Positions 57,590 to 64,000 of a stretch of DNA of 64,000 nucleotides are shown piece after piece. The notes under the pieces were generated by a model. That model ran no database searches and had not been told where the DNA came from. It saw nothing but the letters and a program-made list of their open reading frames with translations. Every line of letters starts with the position of its first letter. The stretch's first letter is position 1. This stretch comes from Halisarca cf. caerulea (Eukaryota > Porifera > Demospongiae > Chondrillida > Halisarcidae): NCBI GenBank assembly GCA_963170055.1, contig CAUJGJ010000347.1, forward strand, positions 1,135,001-1,199,000, in the 5' to 3' direction. Position numbers and translations under genes: made by a program.

Positions 57590-58390
57590 CGGTGTCAGTC
57601 GGTGTGCGGTCGGAGCTTGTGATTGGGTGCGCCCTTGCTTCTAGCAGACATTTGGGAGGGTGTCTGAAAGTACCCAGCGGTGACGTGTCATCGCACGGCT
57701 ACACTTTGTGTGCCACAGTCGTTGTACGGGTCGGTGTACGGTCGGAGCTTGCGATCGGGTACGTCCTTGCTCCTAGCAGGCATTTGCGAGAGTGTCTGAA
57801 AGTACCCAGCGGTGACGTGTCATCGCACGGCTACACTTTGTGTGCCACAGTCGTTGTACGGGTCGGTGTACGGTCGGAGCTTGGATCGGGTACGTCCTTG
57901 CTCCTAGCAGGCATTTGCGAGGCGGTGTCTGGAAGTACCTGTAGATCTAACCAGCGACTGTCACAAGTGTCTGCCTGAAGATTCAGGGTAGTCTTGTGGA
58001 CGATGTGCGACCTGTCTAATTGTGTTCTGGGAGAGGAACTGGTGTTGCAGCTGTTTCAGCATTTTTTGTTGGTAAGTATTCAGTTGCTGATCCGTTTATG
58101 TGAATGAGAATGCCTGGTCTTCGTAATTTTGTCAATTACATATTATATGACATTGTACGTAGACTAAGTACAATTTATGATTTACAATAATTGTCTGCTG
58201 AAGACGTAAAATTGCTGTGCAATTTCTTGGGTCGTGTCCCTTTGTTTCTTTACTGTTTTATGTCATATATTTCAGTATCTTTAGGAATCACTTATTTCTT
58301 CATTGGATTCATCCATTAAGTCTTCTGTGTGCCTTAGCTGGTGGTGTAGCCTTTTGAAATGCCAAAATAACCTAGCTGAAACTTGGATTT
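57146..58390. repeat. ~125-bp tandem repeats around a 36-A tract
   Basis: A run of A at about 57551-57586 is flanked by GTACGGTGTCRGTCGGTGT on both sides. From 57590 to 57960 three units share GGTCGGAGCTTGCGATCGGG, TCCTTGCTCCTAGCAGGCAT and AGTACCCAGCGGTGACGTGT. The first diverged copy begins at about 57230. The rest of the interval is unique. Family unknown. Confidence 0.75.
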
Positions 58391-59010
58391 GAAATTTGTC
58401 ATTTTAATAGAACCTGTGGCGGCAGCATGGTGGTGCTCGCTTTGTGGGGTAGCTGTGCAGTTACAGGAGCTCAACACCAGTGGATGGGCATCCGTGGTAC
58501 TCGATGTGTAGGACGTAATGGTTCCACTACCCTGAAATCCTGCCTGCTCGAGTAGCCTTTCCAATTAGCCACTGGACTGATTGATGTTGTCCATCTCCTC
58601 CATGTTGCTGGACCTGTCCTACCAAGACGACCTGAATCTGGTGCATTGTGGTGCTTGTACTAGTCTGAGTAGTGTCAGTGTTCAGATGTCCAGCAGCTGA
58701 TTGGCGCCCGTGGTACTCGTTGTGTAGGATGTAATGGTTCCACAGCCCTGAAGTCTTGCCCGCTCGAGTAGCCAGTCCACCCTGTCCATCAATTGATCTG
58801 TTCAAAGTGGCACCTCCCAGTGATGTCTAGTCCGGATCCCCTTCTGATGATTCCACTGATGCAACTGATCTGACGGTAGACTTGTCACAGCCTGGCTTTT
58901 GGGGCATGATGTACCTCCCCGTCCTCGCCGGATGCCCTGGGCACACAAGTTAATCGTGTGGCAAAGAGAGGTACAAGAATGACTGCTATTTATAGCTATC
59001 CTGCATGTGA
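58391..59010. repeat. Dispersed repeat copy 1 (partner 60470-60750)
   Basis: Contains GGGCATCCGTGGTACTCGAT, CCTGAAATCCTGCCTGCTCG and GGGGCATGATGTACCTCCCC, all also present in the second copy 2 kb away. The middle of this copy repeats the GGTACTCGWTGTGTAGGAYG module a second time at 58711, so the second copy is a shorter form. Confidence 0.85.
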
Positions 59011-59168
59011 CAATTACATAGCTAGCATTTAGTTTTACATATTATGCCACTATTTGGTTGTTTCTCTAATATTTTTTGGTGTTTTATATATATTCACAAA
59101 CTCAACTCATTAGGTTTGTCTATATATGCTAGGATATTGTGCATTTGATTGATCTACTCAGTTGTTAA

Positions 59169-59826
59169 CACTTTCACTGATGGGCATTTAATCAATTACG
59201 CAACCCCTTCCCGGTGACAGATTTTCGGGTTGCGTTTCCAATTCTGCATGCACTCCAATGTTTGTTTGTACAGCGCCATTTTTCAAAAATCCCCTTAGCA
59301 ACCTATATCATGTGATAGCCCATGAAATTCTGCATCATATGACATAAGATTTAAGCTTGTGCTAATCTATACGCGTGCGTGAGCTTCCTCAAAAATGGAC
59401 GGTAGCGAAAAACGTTTTTTTTGTCGTGTTGAATTGATTTGTAATGGCAAATACCAAGAAAGGGAAAGGAGACCAGCTTGCTACCCGTAGCTGAACTACA
59501 AACGTTGCCATAAGGTCCAGATCTGTCAGAAAAGAACGGTATATACACGTACACCGACTTATCTTTCAAACACACAGATTTACGTACAAATATGAGGTAC
59601 GCAGTAAAAGTATTATCTTTTCACTCTCTTTCCCTCTATGTTCTGTGAATGTTTCAACGAACGTTAAGACTAGGTTTTTTCCTAGAAAGTAAGCAACTTT
59701 AGAAGGAATTTGAGTTTATGGTACAGCATTGATACTCGTACAGAAAGTCGGGCCACTATAGTGGCCTTCACCAAAATCATTTGACCTGTTTTTGGGCCAC
59801 TATAGTGGCCTTCACTGGTGAAAGTG
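59169..59826. mobile_element. 658-bp piggyBac-type MITE flanked by TTAA
   Basis: TTAA at 59165-59168 and 59827-59830 border inverted ends CACTTTCAC...GTGAAAGTG. GGGCCACTATAGTGGCCTTC, a palindrome, is repeated near the right end, and a related TGATGGGCATTT lies near the left. The TTAA target duplication is diagnostic of piggyBac-like transposition. No transposase is present. Confidence 0.75.
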
Positions 59827-59830
59827 TTAA

Positions 59831-60469
59831 ATTGAACTAAGTTTCACTAGTATGCAGACTGAGGTTGATTGCATGGTATTTATACAATGGGTAGTTGCCA
59901 TGTACAGTAGTTGGTTCACTTGTTCAGTAGCTGGTTGGTGCACCACACCCAAAACAATGCTATAGGACCCCACATGGGGCCAATGCAGCAATACAAACTC
60001 ACAAGATAACTTGCATTTTTGTTAAGTACAGCCAATACAGGCTTACTGCATATTCTCTAAAGATTTGTCACACCTATGGATAGTTTCACAAAAATTTCCT
60101 TTGACAAGAAGTAGAATTTACGTAGAATTGTTTTCCAGAACCTATACCTAGGGTAACCCTAGAATGCATGGCTCATGGAGTCAAAGAACGAATACTTAGG
60201 CTATTACAAACATATACGAATGTACATGGTTATAATAATCTCAATTGTAGTGAAAAGAACATTAAAGTGCAACTCTTTGGTATACAGTTTGCAAGTTTTG
60301 AGGGGTATATATATCTATAGCTCCTCACATTGTTATCCCTAGCTGCTATTTTGTCAGTAACACTCAGCAGTATACCTACCCCAACAGAACAAAAACAGCA
60401 AATAATCCAAAGCACAGAAAGAATCATTGTAAAAATTGCAAAACTTGAACCTGGTTCTAAAGTATATTT
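59831..60469. other. Unassigned intergenic sequence
   Basis: AT-rich and unique, without supported ORFs, tandem repeats or RNA genes. Confidence 0.5.
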
Positions 60470-60750
60470 TCTGTTGAAAGGTTTGAAAGCATGGTGGTGG
60501 TTGCTTTGTGGGGTAGCTGTAGTTGCAGGATGTTCAACACCAGTGGATGGGCATCCGTACACATGGTACTCGATGTGTAGGACATAATGGTTTCACTACC
60601 CTGAAATCCTGCCTGCTCGAGTAGTCAGCACCTTGTCACACACAGCCTGGCTTTTGGGGCATGATGTACCTCCCCGTCCTCGTCGGATGCCCTGGGCACA
60701 CAAGTTAGTTGTGTGGCAAAGAGAGGTACAAGAATGATTGTTATTTGCAG
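60470..60750. repeat. Dispersed repeat copy 2
   Basis: Same family as 58391-59010 in the same orientation, including CACACAGCCTGGCTTTTGGG and GGCAAAGAGAGGTACAAGAA at the right end. The internal duplicated module is absent. Confidence 0.85.
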
Positions 60751-61380
60751 CTGTATATAATACTAGAGAACAAAGTTTTTTATATTAGACAACACAACAA
60801 AGTTTTTGACAATGGTGCATGGTTTCATCAAATTTTAGCAATATTTTGACACAATCCAAGGATGGCAGAATTACTGAGTGCCAAACTTTTAGTGGATATA
60901 ATGGTACCAGTCTGACCGACTCCAAAATAATTGCGCAATATCCAAGTTTGTCATGATTATTTTTAGTATTTTCACAAGAGCATTATAAGTGACCTTAAGA
61001 CCATTCATCATGTTCTGTTAATATAATGCAGTAAAGCACGGCAGCACTTTTTGGCTTTATTTCCACTCTTTAGTATAACAATCGTATGAGGTAAACCAAT
61101 GTAACTATACCAGGGGAACATAATACTGTGAAACATCTATAGACCACATTAACCGCCATCCCTGCTTATTCACCATAAATTGACAGTAGGGCTATATGTG
61201 AAGTGTATGTTTTGGCAATGACTCAGTGCTAGAAGATCAGATTGTAAACTGTATGAAGTGAAAGAAGTTTCAAATGTTATGACGAAGTTATAGTCACAAT
61301 TAATTTTTAGCACTTATCTCGAATTATATGCACCTACACACAAACACACCCAAGTACAGTCACAAACAAGTGCTACAGAT
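60751..61380. other. Unassigned AT-rich sequence
   Basis: No gene, array or transposon end recognised. Confidence 0.5.
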
Positions 61381-61385
61381 TTAAG

Positions 61386-62440
61386 AGTTTATATAGTACA
61401 TTTGTGGATCTTTGAAAATAAAACAGGGGGAACCCTTATGGTATAGGGAATGCATGTGAATTTTGTATATCATACACTTCTCTGTAGGGAAATATGTGTG
61501 TGCGTGTGTACATATATATGTGGTGTGCTTGTGTGTGTGTGTGTGTGCTTGTGTGTGTGTGTGTGTGTACATGTGTGTGTGTACATGTGTCTGTGCATGT
61601 GCATGCGAGTGTGTATGTAATACGTAGGTGACTACAATTTGACTAGTGGATAGGGTGTCATACATTATTCCCTAGAGAATTGCGTATCATTCCCGCAATG
61701 ATTTCTGCTATCTGCGATTCATCATGGCTTATTCAGCGAGTGTTTATATAGTACATTTGTGGACCTTTGAAAGAGAAACAGGGGGAACCCTTATGGTATA
61801 GGGAATGTGTATACACACGTATGTGAATACACACGTGTGTGTATGTGCATGTGAGTGTCTATTTAATACGTAAATGACTACAATTTGAGCAGTGGATAGT
61901 GTGTCATACATTATTCCCTAGAGAATCGTGTATCACCCACAATGATGTCGGCTATCTTCGATTCATCATGGCTTATTCAGGGAGTGTTTATATAGTACAT
62001 TTGTGAATCTTTGAAAATGAAACAGAGGAAACCATTATGGTATAGGGAATGCATGTGAATTTTGTATATCGTACACTTCTCAGTAAGTAATTATGTGTAT
62101 GCGTATGTACGTATATGTGGTGTGCGTGTGTGTGTGTGTGTGTGTGTGAGTGTGTATGTGTGCATGTGTGTGTGTGTGTGTATGTTCATGTGAGTGTCTA
62201 TTTAATACGTAAGTGACTACAATTTGTCTAGTGGTTAGTGTGTCATACAGTATACCTAGAGAATTGTGTATCATTCCTGCAATGCTTTAGGCTATCTGCG
62301 ATTCATCATGGCTTATTCAGCGAGTGATTATGTAGTACATTTGTGGACCTTTGAAAATGAAAAAGGGGGAACCCTTATGGTATAAGAAATGCATGTGAAT
62401 TTTGTATATCGTACACTTCTTTGTAGGGAAATATATATGT
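61386..62440. repeat. Four direct repeats of ~240-360 bp
   Basis: Units starting GTTTATATAGTACATTTGTG occur at about 61386, 61743, 61985 and 62328 (diverged). Each continues with GGGGGAACCCTTATGGTATA, a variable GT-rich block, then TACGTAAGTGACTACAATTT, CATACATTATTCCCTAGAGA and TTCATCATGGCTTATTCAG. GT-block length explains the unequal unit sizes. Confidence 0.9.
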
Positions 62441-62559
62441 GTGTGCGTATGTGCGTATATGAGCTGTGTGTTTGTGTATATGTGTGTGTGTATGAGTGTG
62501 TGTGTGTACATGTGTGTGTGTATGAGTGTGTGTGTGTACATGTGTCTGTGCATGTGCAC

Positions 62560-64000
62560 TGAAGTGCTGTGGGCGTATTTGTGTATAGTGTTGGATACAC
62601 TGGTGCTAATACCAATATTTGGTAAACACCACGCATATTCCCAGTATACACGCATGAAATTTCTGAAGTACTGTGGGCGTATTTTTGTATTGTTCGACAT
62701 GGTGGTTCTAAGACCAATACTGATTTGGTACTAGCACCAAGCACATTCCCACACATGAAGTTTCGGAAGTGTTGCGGGCGTATCTGTGTAGTGTTAAATA
62801 TGTTGGTGTTCCAATATTTGGCATTAGTACCACGCACATTCCCAGTGGAAGCACATTAAGTTTCTGTTGTGCTGTGGGCATACATGTTTAGTGTTGGATA
62901 TGGTGGTTTTAAGACCAATATTTGGCACTAGCACCATGCACATTCCCAGTGCACACGCATGAAGTTTCTGAAGTGCTGTGGGCGTATTTGTGTAGTGTTG
63001 GATATGGTGGTGCTAATGCCAATATTTGGCAATAGAACCACGCACATTCCCAGTGGACACACATGAAGTTTCTGAATTGCTGTGGGTGTATTTGTGTAGT
63101 TTTGGATATGGTGGTTCTAAGACCAAAATTTGGCACTAGCACCATGCACATTCCCAGGGGACACACATGAAGTTTCTGAACTGCTGTGGGCGTATTTGTG
63201 TAGTGTTGAAGATGCTGGTAATTAGATCAATATTTGGTACTAGCACCACGCACATTCCCAGTGGACACACATGAAGTTTATGAAGTGCTGTGCGCATATT
63301 TGTGTAGTGTTGAATAGGGTGTTTCTAAAACCAATATTTGGCTATAGCACCACGCACATTCCCAGTGGACACACATGAAGTTTCTGAATTGCTGTGGGTG
63401 TATTTGTGTAGTGTTGGATATGGTGGTTCTAAGACCAAAATTAGGAACTAGCACCATGCACATTCCCAGATCACACGCATGAAGTTTCTGAAGTGCTGTG
63501 GGCGTACTTGTGTAGTGTTGGATATGCTGGTGCTAATACCAATATTTGGCACTAGCACCAGGCACATTCCCAGTGGACACACATGAGGTTTCTGAAGTGC
63601 TGTGGGTGTATTTGTGTAGTGTTGGATATGGTGGTTCTAAGACCAATATTTGGCACTAGCACCATGCACATTCTCAGTGGACACACATGAAGTTTCTGAA
63701 GTGCTGTGGGCGTATTTGTGTAGTGTTGAATATGCTGGTGATTAGATCAATATTTGGCACTAGCACCACGCACATTCCCAGTGGACACACATGAAGTTTA
63801 TGAAGTGATGTGGGCATAATTGTGTAGTGTTGAATATGGTGGTTCTAAAACCAATAATTGGCAATAGCACCACACACATTCCCAGTGGACACACATTAAG
63901 TTTCTGTAGTGCTGTGGGCATATTTGTGTAGTGTTGGATATGGTGGTTCTAAGACCAATATTTGGCACTAGCACCACGCACATTCTCAGTGGACACTCAT
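62560..64000. repeat. ~104-bp satellite continuing beyond the window
   Basis: At least thirteen copies of a unit with TTTGTGTAGTGTTGGATATG, GTGGTTCTAAGACCAATATT, TGGCACTAGCACCACGCACA and TTCCCAGTGGACACACATGA, then AGTTTCTGAAGTGCTGTGGG. Adjacent copies alternate between 'GGTTCTAAGACC' and 'TGCTAATACC/TGATTAGATC' versions, suggesting a dimeric or trimeric higher-order unit. The array reaches the window end. Confidence 0.95.

Overview
This is nuclear DNA of an early-branching animal, most likely a demosponge. The inference rests on metazoan genes (vinculin, VPS18, TAF1B, SCLT1, an EGF/GPS receptor), tight gene spacing, many 55-75 bp spliceosomal introns, and a 200-base run of N that marks an assembly gap. 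No prokaryotic, plasmid or phage features are present. All exon boundaries were derived by eye from GT-AG consensus, reading-frame phase and remembered human homologues. There is no transcript support.

Layout. 1-6088 (+): the 3' part of a gene for a membrane receptor with a REJ/GPS-like ectodomain, EGF repeats, one transmembrane segment and two cytoplasmic MYND zinc fingers. 6229-14944 (+): vinculin, 20 exons recognised, with a short middle region. 15142-24260 (+): VPS18, the RING-bearing HOPS/CORVET subunit, 24 exons, interrupted by the N gap. 25084-30459 (-): TAF1B, the RNA polymerase I initiation factor. 30587-50856 (+): SCLT1, the centriole distal-appendage coiled-coil protein, 23 exons, sharing a 127-bp divergent promoter with TAF1B. 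52.2-54.2 kb: a patch of gene pieces (TXNL1/PITH tail, an enolase pseudogene, the last two exons of an unidentified gene). 54.6-64 kb: satellites and transposon relics.

Two things stand out. First, almost every intron above about 300 bp is filled by its own private tandem repeat, and (GT)n tracts start directly at the 5' splice site in at least seven introns. Second, SCLT1 carries several transposon insertions whose order can be read from the sequence: a 3.1-kb PIF/Harbinger element with an intact-looking transposase plus a MADF protein, TIRs and TTA duplications; a 542-bp MITE inside a 24-bp minisatellite with a reconstructable empty site; and a TIR element, represented by two copies in the window, one of which expanded an internal 31-bp segment into an array and also received a nested insertion.

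The genes are housekeeping or cell-biological and do not form a pathway: adhesion (vinculin), endolysosomal tethering (VPS18), rRNA transcription (TAF1B) and centriole/cilium (SCLT1). The most novel protein is the receptor joining GPS-EGF ectodomains to cytoplasmic MYND fingers.
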